This document shows, piece by piece, positions 1 to 10,920 of a DNA stretch of 64,000 bases (within the stretch, counting starts at the first letter, position 1; every line of letters begins with the position of its first letter). A model generated the notes under the pieces. It was not told where the DNA came from. It did no database searches and saw nothing but the letters and a program-made list of their open reading frames with translations. The stretch is from Ferrovibrio sp. (GTDB lineage Bacteria; Pseudomonadota; Alphaproteobacteria; Ferrovibrionales; Ferrovibrionaceae): the NCBI RefSeq assembly GCF_019636075.1, contig NZ_JAHBYG010000003.1:1-64000 (forward strand), given 5' to 3'. The position numbers and the translations under genes were made by a program.

Positions 1-710
<710 letters not shown>

Positions 711-731
711 AGGCCCTGAGGGAACAGCCCG

Positions 732-3091
<2,360 letters not shown>

Positions 3092-3093
<2 letters not shown>

Positions 3094-3107
3094 ACCGCTT
3101 TCGGTTC
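3092..3107 (+). promoter_or_regulatory. Small intercistronic hairpin between atpD and atpC
   Basis: GAACCG / CGGTTC with loop CTTT begins inside the atpD stop codon and ends just before the atpC Shine-Dalgarno sequence (AAAGGAG, 3111-3117). A stem here could dampen atpC translation or mark an RNA-processing point. The stem is only 6 bp and there is no U-tract, so it is not a terminator. The function is inference. Confidence 0.35.
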
Positions 3108-3126
3108 GGAAAAGGAGTAACGCATC

Positions 3127-3528
3127 ATGGCCGAGACCTTCGGGTTCGAGCTGGTGTCGCCGGAAAAGCTGCTGCTCTCGGTGCAGGCCGAGATGGTGAC
3201 TGTGCCGGGCGAGGCGGGCGATATGGGTATCCTGCCGGGCCATGCCCCGGTGATTTCCACCCTGCGCCTGGGCGTGATCGAGGTGAGCAAGGCCACGGGC
3301 GGCGAAGAGCGCATCTTCGTGGCCGGCGGTTTTGCCGAAATGTCGAACAACAAGCTGACCGTGCTGGCCGAAGAGGCCGTGCCGGTGGCCCAGATCGACC
3401 GTGCCAAGACCGAGGCCAAGCTCAAGGATGCCCGCGAGGATCTCGCGGATGCCAAGACCGATCTGGCCCGCGCCAAGGCGCAGGCTGCGGCCGATAAATT
3501 CCAGGCGATGCTGGACTGCGCGGCCTGA
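3127..3528 (+). CDS. atpC: F0F1 ATP synthase subunit epsilon
   Basis: A 133-residue epsilon subunit that couples the gamma stalk to the c-ring and can inhibit ATP hydrolysis. The N-terminal beta-sandwich carries the family hallmarks FELVSPEKLLLS, VTVPGEAGDMGILPGHAPVI and FVAGGFAEMSNNKLTVLAEEA. The C-terminal part is a charged helix (KLKDAREDLADAKTDLARAKAQAAADK) shaped like the epsilon helical hairpin. A strong AAAGGAG site lies about 10 bases before the ATG. It is the last gene of the atp operon; a terminator hairpin follows within 30 bases. Confidence 0.97.
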   Translation: MAETFGFELVSPEKLLLSVQAEMVTVPGEAGDMGILPGHAPVISTLRLGVIEVSKATGGEERIFVAGGFAEMSNNKLTVLAEEAVPVAQIDRAKTEAKLKDAREDLADAKTDLARAKAQAAADKFQAMLDCAA

Positions 3529-3555
3529 TAGTTTTCTCTCATAAGTTTTAAGCGT

Positions 3556-3578
3556 CGGCGCGAGTGTTGCTCGCGCCG
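3556..3578 (+). terminator. Terminator hairpin of the atp operon
   Basis: A perfect 9-bp stem CGGCGCGAG / CTCGCGCCG with loop TGTTG lies 28 bases after the atpC stop. The following ATTGCGTTT is only weakly U-rich, so termination may be imperfect or assisted. Confidence 0.7.
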
Positions 3579-3591
3579 ATTGCGTTTCTGG

Positions 3592-3620
3592 CGACTCGCA
3601 TCATTCGGAATGGCGAGTCG
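3592..3620. repeat. Long inverted repeat after the atp terminator
   Basis: CGACTCGC (3592-3599) pairs with GCGAGTCG (3613-3620), and inside the loop CATT (3602-3605) pairs with AATG (3609-3612). This gives a two-part stem with a 3-base top loop. It could be a second transcription-stopping or RNA-stabilising structure, or a copy of a dispersed palindromic repeat; no second copy was noticed in this window. Confidence 0.5.
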
Positions 3621-3909
3621 GACGCGCTCTCTTCTCTGCCAGGTAAATTTCGGGAAGAATCCCACTCCCCCTCACCTGCCCGGGGGATGCCCTGCCTATG
3701 GCCGGGGTTACGGGCGGGGTATTTGTTACCAAATTCTTTCCAGTGCTGTGGCTTTTACGCCACAACATGGTGTTTTTCTTATCGATATTCGGGGTGTTAC
3801 GTGTAATGGCAATTGACGCAGCGCCAGTCGATCCCCTAACCTCACCCTGATTTTTCTGGCCATTTCATAACGGTCGGACATGGGGCTGGTTTTAATCGGG
3901 AGCGCATTG

Positions 3910-5019
3910 ATGATCCGCAAATTCGTATTCGGCCTTGCTGTCGCAGGGTTTGCCGGCCTGGGGCTGATGGCCACCACTTCGGCTTTTGCCGCGTCTGACG
4001 TGAGCAACAGCGGTTCCGCCGCCAATCAGGCCGTCACAGCCGTGGCTGCGCCGATTGCCTCTGCCCAGACCGCGTCCCTCATCAGCGGCGCCATCGGCGG
4101 TGGCTTAAGCGGCGGCTTAGGCGGCTTCAGCGGCGGCACCGGCGGCGGTTTTTCGCCTGGCGGCGGCGGCGGCGGTTTTTCGCCTGGCGGCGCCGGCGGC
4201 AATACCACCAGCTTCCTGAACAGCCGCGAACAGGGCCGCGCTGCCGGTAACGGCGACAAGCGCTGGGGCGCCTGGGCCATGGGTTCCTACACCACCATCG
4301 AGAACACCCAATCCGGCGTGCAGATGGATGGTAACGTCTACAACCTGGTTGGCGGCCTCGATTACATGCTCACCGACCGTGTGGTTGTGGGCGTGTCGCT
4401 GGGTTACGAAAATCTCGACCTCGACACCACGTTCAACCTCGGTAGCGTAAAGAACGACGGTTTCTCGCTGATCCCGTATGTTGGCTATCAGATCAACAAT
4501 ACCTGGAGCGTCGATCTGGCCGGCGGTATGTCCTGGCTGAACTACGACGTGAAGCGCAACACCACCGTAACCGGTTCCTACGATGCCGAGCGTTGGTTGG
4601 TTTCTGCCAACCTGAGCGGCAATTACGGCTTCGGTCGTGTGCGCCTGATGCCGAAGTTCGGTGTGCTCTATCTTGAGGAAGAGAGCGATGCCTACCGTGA
4701 ATCGACTGGCGGCACTGTCGCTGGCAACAAGACCAAGCTGGGCCGTCTGACGGCCGGTGGTAAGGTCGGTTATGCCTTCGACTCGGTCATGCCCTTCTTC
4801 AAGCTGGTCGGCGAATACGACTTCGATAAGAACGATCCTTCGTTGATCGCCCCGGGCCGCTTCACCCATGATGAAGATTTCGGTGCGCAGATCGGCGGCG
4901 GTTTCGATTTCTACGGCTCGAGCGTTATCTCGGGCACCGTGGAAGGCGCCTATCTGTCGGCTGGCCGCGAGGATCTGAACATCTGGACCGTCAGCGCCCG
5001 CCTCCGCGCCAAGTTCTAA
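3910..5019 (+). CDS. Outer-membrane beta-barrel protein, autotransporter-barrel type
   Basis: A 369-residue exported protein. The start chosen is the ATG at 3910 (MIRKFVFGLAVAGFAGLGLM), with a GGGAG site just upstream; it gives a clear signal peptide ending near TSAFA-A. Residues of roughly 60-100 form a Gly-rich linker (GGGLSGGLGGFSGG and two copies of a GGGFSPGG block encoded by a 27-bp duplication). From about residue 120 onward, alternating amphipathic strands (WGAWAMGSYTTIE, VVVGVSLGYENLDL, FSLIPYVGYQINNTW) end in a terminal Phe (VSARLRAKF), as expected of a C-terminal barrel that inserts in the outer membrane. There is no recognisable passenger domain. Frequent CGT/GTT codons suggest good expression. 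It is monocistronic, between two terminators. Confidence 0.85.
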   Translation: MIRKFVFGLAVAGFAGLGLMATTSAFAASDVSNSGSAANQAVTAVAAPIASAQTASLISGAIGGGLSGGLGGFSGGTGGGFSPGGGGGGFSPGGAGGNTTSFLNSREQGRAAGNGDKRWGAWAMGSYTTIENTQSGVQMDGNVYNLVGGLDYMLTDRVVVGVSLGYENLDLDTTFNLGSVKNDGFSLIPYVGYQINNTWSVDLAGGMSWLNYDVKRNTTVTGSYDAERWLVSANLSGNYGFGRVRLMPKFGVLYLEEESDAYRESTGGTVAGNKTKLGRLTAGGKVGYAFDSVMPFFKLVGEYDFDKNDPSLIAPGRFTHDEDFGAQIGGGFDFYGSSVISGTVEGAYLSAGREDLNIWTVSARLRAKF

Positions 5020-5085
5020 GCTGACGGACCGGCGGGGCATCGCTCCCGCCTACCCGGTCCATCGCTGAACTTACGCAGCAAATCA

Positions 5086-5113
5086 GGGCCAGACCGCAAG
5101 GTCTGGCCCTTTT
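5086..5113 (+). terminator. Rho-independent terminator after the outer-membrane protein gene
   Basis: A perfect 10-bp stem GGGCCAGACC / GGTCTGGCCC with a GCAA tetraloop is followed by TTTT. It lies 67 bases after the stop at 5019. Confidence 0.93.
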
Positions 5114-5209
5114 GCGTTGTTGCCCGCTTTACGGCGGCGCAGGCCCTTTTGTCGTATCGGCGATCTGCGGCATAGTGCCTGTCAGGTGCAAGGCAACGGG
5201 GGTGGATGG

Positions 5210-6118
5210 ATGAGCGGCAGGAAGATCGGGCGGCTGGGTTTTATGCTGCGACTGCCGCTGCTTGCCGGTTTGCTATCGGCCAATCTGCTATCGGTCGGTT
5301 TGCTGTCTGGTTGTGCCAGCGATGGCGCGGCTGGGCTGTTCCAGTCCAATGCCGCGCGTGCCGATGCGGCGGCGGCCAGCGCCAATCCGCCGCTTGCCCG
5401 CACCCGCTTTGCTGCCCGCAGCTTCGATCTGGTCGGTTATTATCGCCAGGCCGCGCCCAACGACCCGCGCCTTGCGGTGTTCATCGAGGGCGACGGCATC
5501 GCCTATATCACCAGTGGACAGCGCTCGATCGACCCCACGCCCGACAAGCCGGTGGCGCTGGATCTGGCGGCGCGCCACACCGCTGCCAACGTGCTGTATC
5601 TGGCGCGGCCCTGCCAGTTCACCGGCGGGCAACGCGCGCGGAATTGCGATTCCGCTTATTGGACCACCCATCGTTTTGCCCCCGAGGCCGTGGCCGCGAT
5701 CAACGAAGCCCTGGATCAGTATGTGCGGCAATTCGGCCCCCGGCGCATCACCTTCTATGGCTATTCGGGTGGCGCGCTGATGGCGCTGCTGCTGGCCGGC
5801 CAGCGCCAGGATGTTGATGGCGTGGTCACCATCTCAGGCCTGCTGGATCATCAGGCCTGGACCCAGCATTTCGGCGATACGCCGCTTTATGGCTCGCGCA
5901 ACAGCCTGGAGGTGATCGACCGCCTGCGCCGTCTGCCGCAGCGGCATTTCGTCGGCATGCGCGATGACATGGTGCCGCCTGCGCTGGCCACGGCCTTCAT
6001 GCGCCGCCTGGATCTGGCGCCGGAACGCTTCATCACAGCTTTGCCCAATGCCGACCATACCTGCTGCTGGGCTTCGCTTTGGCCGCAGCTTTCGCAGATG
6101 CCGCCCGTGACGCCGTGA
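5210..6118 (+). CDS. Lipoprotein of the alpha/beta-hydrolase fold
   Basis: 302 residues from the ATG at 5210. The N-terminus is a lipoprotein signal with lipobox LLSGC, so the enzyme is probably membrane-anchored in the periplasm. The nucleophile elbow is GYSGG (Ser near residue 186), followed by ALMALLLAG. Plausible acid and base of the triad are in VGMRDDMVPP and NADHTC. Substrate is unknown: esterase or thioesterase activity is likely from the fold, but sequence alone does not settle it. The signal peptide contains three imperfect 15-bp repeats (5267-5311). The next gene starts 10 bases downstream, suggesting co-transcription with the glycan genes. Confidence 0.8.
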   Translation: MSGRKIGRLGFMLRLPLLAGLLSANLLSVGLLSGCASDGAAGLFQSNAARADAAAASANPPLARTRFAARSFDLVGYYRQAAPNDPRLAVFIEGDGIAYITSGQRSIDPTPDKPVALDLAARHTAANVLYLARPCQFTGGQRARNCDSAYWTTHRFAPEAVAAINEALDQYVRQFGPRRITFYGYSGGALMALLLAGQRQDVDGVVTISGLLDHQAWTQHFGDTPLYGSRNSLEVIDRLRRLPQRHFVGMRDDMVPPALATAFMRRLDLAPERFITALPNADHTCCWASLWPQLSQMPPVTP

Positions 6119-6128
6119 AGCGTGCGCC

Positions 6129-8252
6129 GTGAAAAAGGCAAAGCGCCCTGCATCCCCAAAGCCGACCGCGCGGCAGGCGGTTGCGACAGCCATGCAGGCT
6201 GAGGCCCCGGCGCCGATTAAGCGATGGCTGGCCTTTGCCGCGGTGCCGGTTTTCTGGCTTGGCCTGGCCGGGCCGCTCTATACCTTGCCGGTTTTCAAGC
6301 GCGGCTTCTGGGAATTGGCCGAGCCGTTGGTGATCGGCAGCTTCGCCGCTGCCGGGCTGGCGGCCTTGCTGCTGGCGATCTGGCTGCTGGTTGGCGGCAG
6401 GCCGAGCCGTGCAGCCATCTGGCTGGCCATGCCGGCTTTCGGGCTGGGCCTGTGGCTGCTGTTCAGCGGACCGGGCGGCTTTGCGCTGGAGCATTGGCGC
6501 CTGCGCCTGTTGGGCACGGCACAATCCGGTTATGGCGCTCTGTGGTTCTGTGCGCTTGGCTGCTGGCTGTTGCTGGGCGATCTGCTGCGGCGCCAGGCCC
6601 TGGCCTGGCGGCTGGGCTTGTGGGGCGGCTTGCTTGCGGCGGCGGGTATTGTCGGCGTGCTGCTTGCCGACTTCATCCTGGACCGGTCCACAGTGTTCAC
6701 CGTGCTGGCCTATTACGGCTGGATCGGCCTGCTGCTGCCGACGATAGCCCTGGCCCTGCCGCGTCCCGCTAAGCGGCAGCTTAGGGATCGCCTGGAATTG
6801 CTGCTGGCTTTGCTGCTGGCCCTGGCGGTGTTGCTGTTGTGCAAGGCGATCACCTTGCTGGGCGCGGGCCTGATCGGATTGATCATTGCGCTGGCCTGGC
6901 ATTGGCTGCCGCAGGAAGGCGGCTGGGCTTTGCTGCGCCGCCCGGCTTGGCAGCCATTGCTGCTGGCAGTGGCGGCGCTGGCGCCGTTGGTGCTGGTGAG
7001 CCAGCCTGAGCTTACCCAGCAAATGCAATCGCTGGAATCGCGCCGGCTGGTCTGGCGCATGGTCTGGCTGATGCTGGGCGATCAGCCGCAGCATTGGCTG
7101 CTGGGCCATGGCGTCGGCAGCGTGCCAGACATGATGATGCAGCAGCTTGCCGCAACCGGCTATCCGCTCTGGGATCTGGATGGTTGGGATCTGCTGACCG
7201 GCGATTATTTCGATGTGCATAACTGGATTTTGCAGGCGCTGCATGATGGCGGGCTGCCGGCTGTGCTGTTGATGGCCTGGCTGTTGCTGCAACCGGTCTG
7301 GCGCGCAGATAATGCGCACCATGGGGTCGCCTTGGGCCTCACAGTGGCTTACCTGATCGGCATCGGCCTGTGGTTCCAGCTGATTTTCGTGTTGCCGTAT
7401 CTGGCGCTGGCCTGGCTGGCGGTTGTTATGCCCGGTATCACGGCGGAAGCGGAGGCAGAAGCGCGGACCAGGCAAAAAACATCCATGGCGCATTTTGCCA
7501 CGGCTGCGGGCTTGTTGTTGCTGGCCGGCTGTTATGGCTGGGGCGTATTGGCGCTGGAGCGTTTTGCGCGGCAATTCGATGCCCAGATCGCCTGGCTGTA
7601 TGAAACCGATGAAAGGCAGCGGCCGGGCCAGGTGCCGGCATCGGATGCGCCCCTGCCGCCGCCGCCCGCCTATCCGGAAGATCCCCGCCGCCACGATGTG
7701 GTGATGGCGGATATGATGATGCAGTTGAACGGCCGCTTCATCGCGCGCTACAGCCAGCCCGTGGCGCCGGAAATGCATGATCGCCATGTGCAGCGATTGC
7801 AATGGCAGGCGCAGATCATCCGCGACCACCTGGCCTCGGCCAGCACGCCGCGCTTTGCGTATTTTGCCAGCCAGCTTTTTTCCAATGTGATGCTGTTGCC
7901 GGAGCTGGAGAAACTGCGCCCCGCCTTGCAGCCCTATCTGCCGCTCTGGCGCCAGGCGATTGATCGCGGCCTGCAATTGGCGCCGAAACGTCCGGATATC
8001 GCCTTGGGTTATCTGAACTGGACCCTGCAGAATGGCCGCAGCCAGGAAACCTTGAACCTTGCCCGCATCCTGCGCCAGCGCAATGCGGATGATCCGATCG
8101 GGCTGTATTTCGAGGGTGGCGTACTGGTGCTGCGCGAGGATCAGGCCAGCAAGCAGCAGGGCATCGCCTTGCTGCGCCGCGCATTTGCGATGGGGGTGGA
8201 GCAGTATTTCAAGGCGGATGAAACGCTGAAGCGCAATATCGGCGCGCTATGA
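6129..8252 (+). CDS. O-antigen ligase/polymerase-like integral membrane protein
   Basis: 707 residues with about ten or more hydrophobic segments from residue 32 to about 470, followed by a hydrophilic helical C-terminal part that resembles TPR repeats (roughly residues 540-705). The large-loop motif typical of Wzy/WaaL proteins is visible: LLGHGVGSVPD followed by DVHNWILQALHDGGLPAVLL, comparable to the family pattern GxG..HN.ylq.l.e.G. Such proteins join or polymerise lipid-linked glycans on the periplasmic face. It follows the lipoprotein hydrolase by 10 bases. Ligase and polymerase cannot be separated from sequence alone, and a protein glycosylation role is also possible. Confidence 0.75.
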   Translation: MKKAKRPASPKPTARQAVATAMQAEAPAPIKRWLAFAAVPVFWLGLAGPLYTLPVFKRGFWELAEPLVIGSFAAAGLAALLLAIWLLVGGRPSRAAIWLAMPAFGLGLWLLFSGPGGFALEHWRLRLLGTAQSGYGALWFCALGCWLLLGDLLRRQALAWRLGLWGGLLAAAGIVGVLLADFILDRSTVFTVLAYYGWIGLLLPTIALALPRPAKRQLRDRLELLLALLLALAVLLLCKAITLLGAGLIGLIIALAWHWLPQEGGWALLRRPAWQPLLLAVAALAPLVLVSQPELTQQMQSLESRRLVWRMVWLMLGDQPQHWLLGHGVGSVPDMMMQQLAATGYPLWDLDGWDLLTGDYFDVHNWILQALHDGGLPAVLLMAWLLLQPVWRADNAHHGVALGLTVAYLIGIGLWFQLIFVLPYLALAWLAVVMPGITAEAEAEARTRQKTSMAHFATAAGLLLLAGCYGWGVLALERFARQFDAQIAWLYETDERQRPGQVPASDAPLPPPPAYPEDPRRHDVVMADMMMQLNGRFIARYSQPVAPEMHDRHVQRLQWQAQIIRDHLASASTPRFAYFASQLFSNVMLLPELEKLRPALQPYLPLWRQAIDRGLQLAPKRPDIALGYLNWTLQNGRSQETLNLARILRQRNADDPIGLYFEGGVLVLREDQASKQQGIALLRRAFAMGVEQYFKADETLKRNIGAL

Positions 8253-8291
8253 GCAGGTCCGGATTGGGCCCGGATTGACCGGTGCGTAGTT

Positions 8292-8355
8292 GAAAAATCA
8301 TGCACCTGAAAAATCATGCACCTGAGAAATCAGACGCCCGTGAATCAAATGCTCA
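8292..8355. repeat. Degenerating 16-bp tandem repeat
   Basis: Two identical units GAAAAATCATGCACCT (8292-8307 and 8308-8323) are followed by two diverged units of the same length (8324-8339, 8340-8355). The array is AT-richer than its surroundings and lies in the 198-bp gap between two convergent genes. No gene is seen in the gap. Confidence 0.75.
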
Positions 8356-8450
8356 TGAATCAAAACGCCAAATCTGCCGGTCCGATGCGTTCTGCGCATT
8401 GTGCGCTTATGCAAGGGGCCGGCATATCCGGCATGCGCGCGAAGAGGCCG

Positions 8451-8675
8451 TTACTTCGCCTTCTTGGCGGCGTCTTCGGCTTTCTTCTTTTCGGCTTCCT
8501 GCTTTTTCTTCAGCGCATCCTGGGCGGATTGCGAGGCGCCCTGGGTCTGATTCTGAACGGCAGGCGGGGTAACGACCGGCGGCACAACCTGATTGGCGGC
8601 CTGTGCGAAGACCGGCGACTGCACGGCCAGAACCAGGCCGAAAGCAGCGAGGGAAGCGAGCGTGAGATATTTCAT
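8451..8675 (-). CDS. Small exported Lys/Ala-rich protein
   Basis: 74 residues. MKYLTLASLAAFGLVLAVQS..FAQA is a good signal peptide. The mature part is a short Pro/Val/Gln segment followed by a highly charged predicted helix (DALKKKQEAEKKKAEDAAKK). The ATG at 8675 has a perfect AGGAGG ribosome-binding site, which argues strongly that the gene is real. No family was recognised. It is divergent from the lipoprotein gene at 8762. A role at the envelope, for example binding acidic polymers, would be speculation. Confidence 0.8.
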   Translation of the reverse strand: MKYLTLASLAAFGLVLAVQSPVFAQAANQVVPPVVTPPAVQNQTQGASQSAQDALKKKQEAEKKKAEDAAKKAK

Positions 8676-8761
8676 CGGAAACCTCCTAAAGAGTATTTGC
8701 GCCTAATTGGTGTAGCATATAAATGGGTGCACGTCAGTTTTCTGCAAGAGCGAGCCCAGGG

Positions 8762-10102
8762 ATGACCGGCAGTAAATGCCTGCAGAAATTGTCAGCCGTC
8801 ACACTTCTTGTCGGTTCAATTCTGCTTCTATCTGCATGCGGATATCCTCGTGTGCCGCAAGACCCGTTGCCGGCGGCGCAGCAAAATCAGCATTTACAAG
8901 GGGTTCCGCATACCGACCGGCAGGGCCGCGTGCGCTTTGCCTATGACGCAGCGGCCTCGTTCTTTCCGATCGGAATCTACCATGCATTGCATGGCGAGGC
9001 ATTTGGTCGCAGCCATGATCTGGCGCAGTTCAGCCAGGCCGGCTTCAATACCGTGCACCTCTGGCCGATGCAGGATATTCCGGCCGCGCTGACGGCTGCG
9101 CGGCGGCTTGGCCTGCAAGCCATCGTGCAGCAGCCCAGCGAAGATTTCGTAGCCGCGCAACGCGGCAATCCTGCCGTGCTGGCCTGGATGATCGAGGACG
9201 AGCCCAGCGCGGTGGTTTCCGCTGCCGATACGCCGGCGCATCTGGCCGATTACGATACCCGCGCCGCGCGCTACAAGGCCATCGATCCCGATCGCGGTAT
9301 GCTGCTGCTGGATGCACCGGGCATATCCAGGACGCAATATTGGCGGTGGCGCCATTGGCTGACACGGCCCGATATCCACATGCATTTCAATTATCCTTTC
9401 GCGCGCCGGCTCGATCCGGTGCGCAATATCGAGCGTGTGGCGGTTTCGGTATCGCGTGCCGTACGCTTCACCGATCAGCGCAAGCCGATCTGGTTCGTGG
9501 CGCAGGCATTCGAGGAACCGCGCCGCAGCTGGTATATGCCCGATGCCGATCAATTGCGCGCCATGGTGTTTGCCGCGATCATCCATGGCGCTAGCGGCAT
9601 CGTGTATTTCGGCTATGACAGCCATGCCACGCGCGACGACAATGTGCTGGGCATCGCGCCGGATCCGCTGATCGAATATGGCGACACCCCGGATTACAAC
9701 AATAACGGCTTGCCGCATCTGCGCACCGATGCTGCCGGCCTGCAGCGCAGTAAGACACTTTGGCATGGCGTGGAAGCCATCAACCGGGAATTGGCCGCGC
9801 TGGCGCCTAGCCTGCTGCAGCCCACTCTGCCTTATGTCTGCAACGCGCAAACCGCGAAATCCGATGGCCTGGCGCAGCCGATCCGGCTGTTGGCCAAGCC
9901 GGCGCCCGCGACAGACGGCCTCCTGCTGCTGGCGGTGAATCTGGAAAACCAGGCCCATGACGTGCGGCTCGATTGCCCGACCGGGTTTGCCACGGTATCG
10001 TCGTATTCGCCTGATCAAATGCCGCCGATGCAGCAGGATGGCACAAGTTTCACCGACCGATTTCCGCCCTTCGGTGTGCGGCTCTACCGGATAGTACGAT
10101 GA
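8762..10102 (+). CDS. Lipoprotein with glycoside-hydrolase-like TIM barrel
   Basis: 446 residues from the ATG at 8762. The lipobox is LLSAC, so the protein is predicted to be lipid-anchored. The body reads like a glycosidase-type TIM barrel: FFPIGIYHALHGE at the start, acidic strand-end motifs such as VLAWMIEDEPS, DIHMHFNYPF, KPIWFVAQAFEEPRR and GASGIVYFGYDSHATRD. Catalytic residues cannot be fixed without alignment; the two Glu in EDEPS and FEEP are candidates. The upstream start at 8723 would spoil the signal peptide. It overlaps the next gene by 4 bases (ATGA). The likely role is trimming or handling of a surface glycan, by context. Confidence 0.65.
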   Translation: MTGSKCLQKLSAVTLLVGSILLLSACGYPRVPQDPLPAAQQNQHLQGVPHTDRQGRVRFAYDAAASFFPIGIYHALHGEAFGRSHDLAQFSQAGFNTVHLWPMQDIPAALTAARRLGLQAIVQQPSEDFVAAQRGNPAVLAWMIEDEPSAVVSAADTPAHLADYDTRAARYKAIDPDRGMLLLDAPGISRTQYWRWRHWLTRPDIHMHFNYPFARRLDPVRNIERVAVSVSRAVRFTDQRKPIWFVAQAFEEPRRSWYMPDADQLRAMVFAAIIHGASGIVYFGYDSHATRDDNVLGIAPDPLIEYGDTPDYNNNGLPHLRTDAAGLQRSKTLWHGVEAINRELAALAPSLLQPTLPYVCNAQTAKSDGLAQPIRLLAKPAPATDGLLLLAVNLENQAHDVRLDCPTGFATVSSYSPDQMPPMQQDGTSFTDRFPPFGVRLYRIVR

Positions 10103-10920
10103 CGGCAGCGGCATCCATCAAGCAACGGGATTTCATGGCCTGGCTTTGCTGGGGCCTGGCTGTGTTGCTGGTGGCGGCCTTTGCAAACAGTTTTCCGCTC
10201 TGGCTCTGGTTGAGCGACCGGTTGGGGGCGGGCGCCAGGTTCATGCCCTTCGCGCTGGCGGGTTTGCTGCTGGCCGGGATGCTGTTCGCCAGGATGCTGT
10301 TCGCCAGTCATGGCCGGCAGCGCGATATCCGCTGGCTGGCGGCGGGGCTGTTGGCCGCTTTGCTGGGGCTTGTGCTGGCCGATCCGGATTTTCCGGCCAA
10401 GCGCGTGCATGTGGCGGAATACGCTCTGCTGGCCCTGGTGCTGCGTCGGGCCGTGCGGCCATGGTTTAGCGGCGGCGATCTGGTTTTTGCGGTGGCCCTG
10501 CTGGGCTTTCTGGCCGGCTTGCATGACGAAGCCATTCAGGGCCTGTTGCCTTCGCGCAGCTATGGCCTGCGCGATATCCTGGTGGATGGCCTGGGCGCCA
10601 TTGCCGGGGCCTGCATTGCCCAGGGGCTGGGATTTCACAGCTCTGCCGCAGAGCCGGCGCGCTGGCGTGCCATGCCAAAGCCGTTATTGGCGCCGCTGGC
10701 CGGTGCCGTGCTGCTGGCGCTGGCGCTGCCGGGTTTCGAGGGCAATCCGATCCCGCCATGGAGCGCGGCGCCTTTGCTGGCCGGTTGCGCCGTCTGCCTG
10801 ATGCTGCCGCTGCCCGCACAGGCCGCTTGGCGCGGCTTCATGATTGCGTTGCTGCTGATCCTGGCGCCGTTGGCGCTCTATCCGGTGTTGAGCCATGTAC
10901 CGCCGCTGGTTTTTCGCTAG
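10099..10920 (+). CDS. VanZ-like family membrane protein
   Basis: 273 residues with about seven hydrophobic segments. The VanZ-family pattern is visible at residues of roughly 100-165: KRVHVAEYALLALVL, then GFLAGLHDEAIQGLLPSRSY and GLRDILVDGLGAIAG, matching the family's HxxEY...DExxQ..LPxRxxxxxDxxxNxxG. VanZ was first described in glycopeptide (teicoplanin) resistance, but most family members have no known substrate. The start overlaps the previous stop (ATGA), and its 3' end overlaps the next gene by 26 bases, so it is translationally coupled within the envelope cluster. A perfect 15-bp duplication at 10277-10306 repeats the residues ARMLF. Confidence 0.85.
   Translation: MTAAASIKQRDFMAWLCWGLAVLLVAAFANSFPLWLWLSDRLGAGARFMPFALAGLLLAGMLFARMLFASHGRQRDIRWLAAGLLAALLGLVLADPDFPAKRVHVAEYALLALVLRRAVRPWFSGGDLVFAVALLGFLAGLHDEAIQGLLPSRSYGLRDILVDGLGAIAGACIAQGLGFHSSAAEPARWRAMPKPLLAPLAGAVLLALALPGFEGNPIPPWSAAPLLAGCAVCLMLPLPAQAAWRGFMIALLLILAPLALYPVLSHVPPLVFR

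Larger units (their letters stand above)
3529..3909. other. 381-bp intergenic region between atpC and the outer-membrane protein gene
   Basis: No convincing gene is visible. The stretch holds the atp terminator (3556-3578), a second long inverted repeat (3592-3620), and a TGTGGC / GCCACA hairpin (3747-3764) followed by a T-rich segment. The last 150 bases are less GC-rich than the surroundings and probably contain the promoter and long 5' leader of the outer-membrane protein gene at 3910, but I could not pick a single promoter with confidence. Confidence 0.5.

Noticed and set aside
6033..7976. 647-codon minus-strand frame opposite the O-antigen ligase-like gene
   Set aside because: Gln/Arg/His-rich text without motifs; the plus strand shows membrane segments and a ligase motif.
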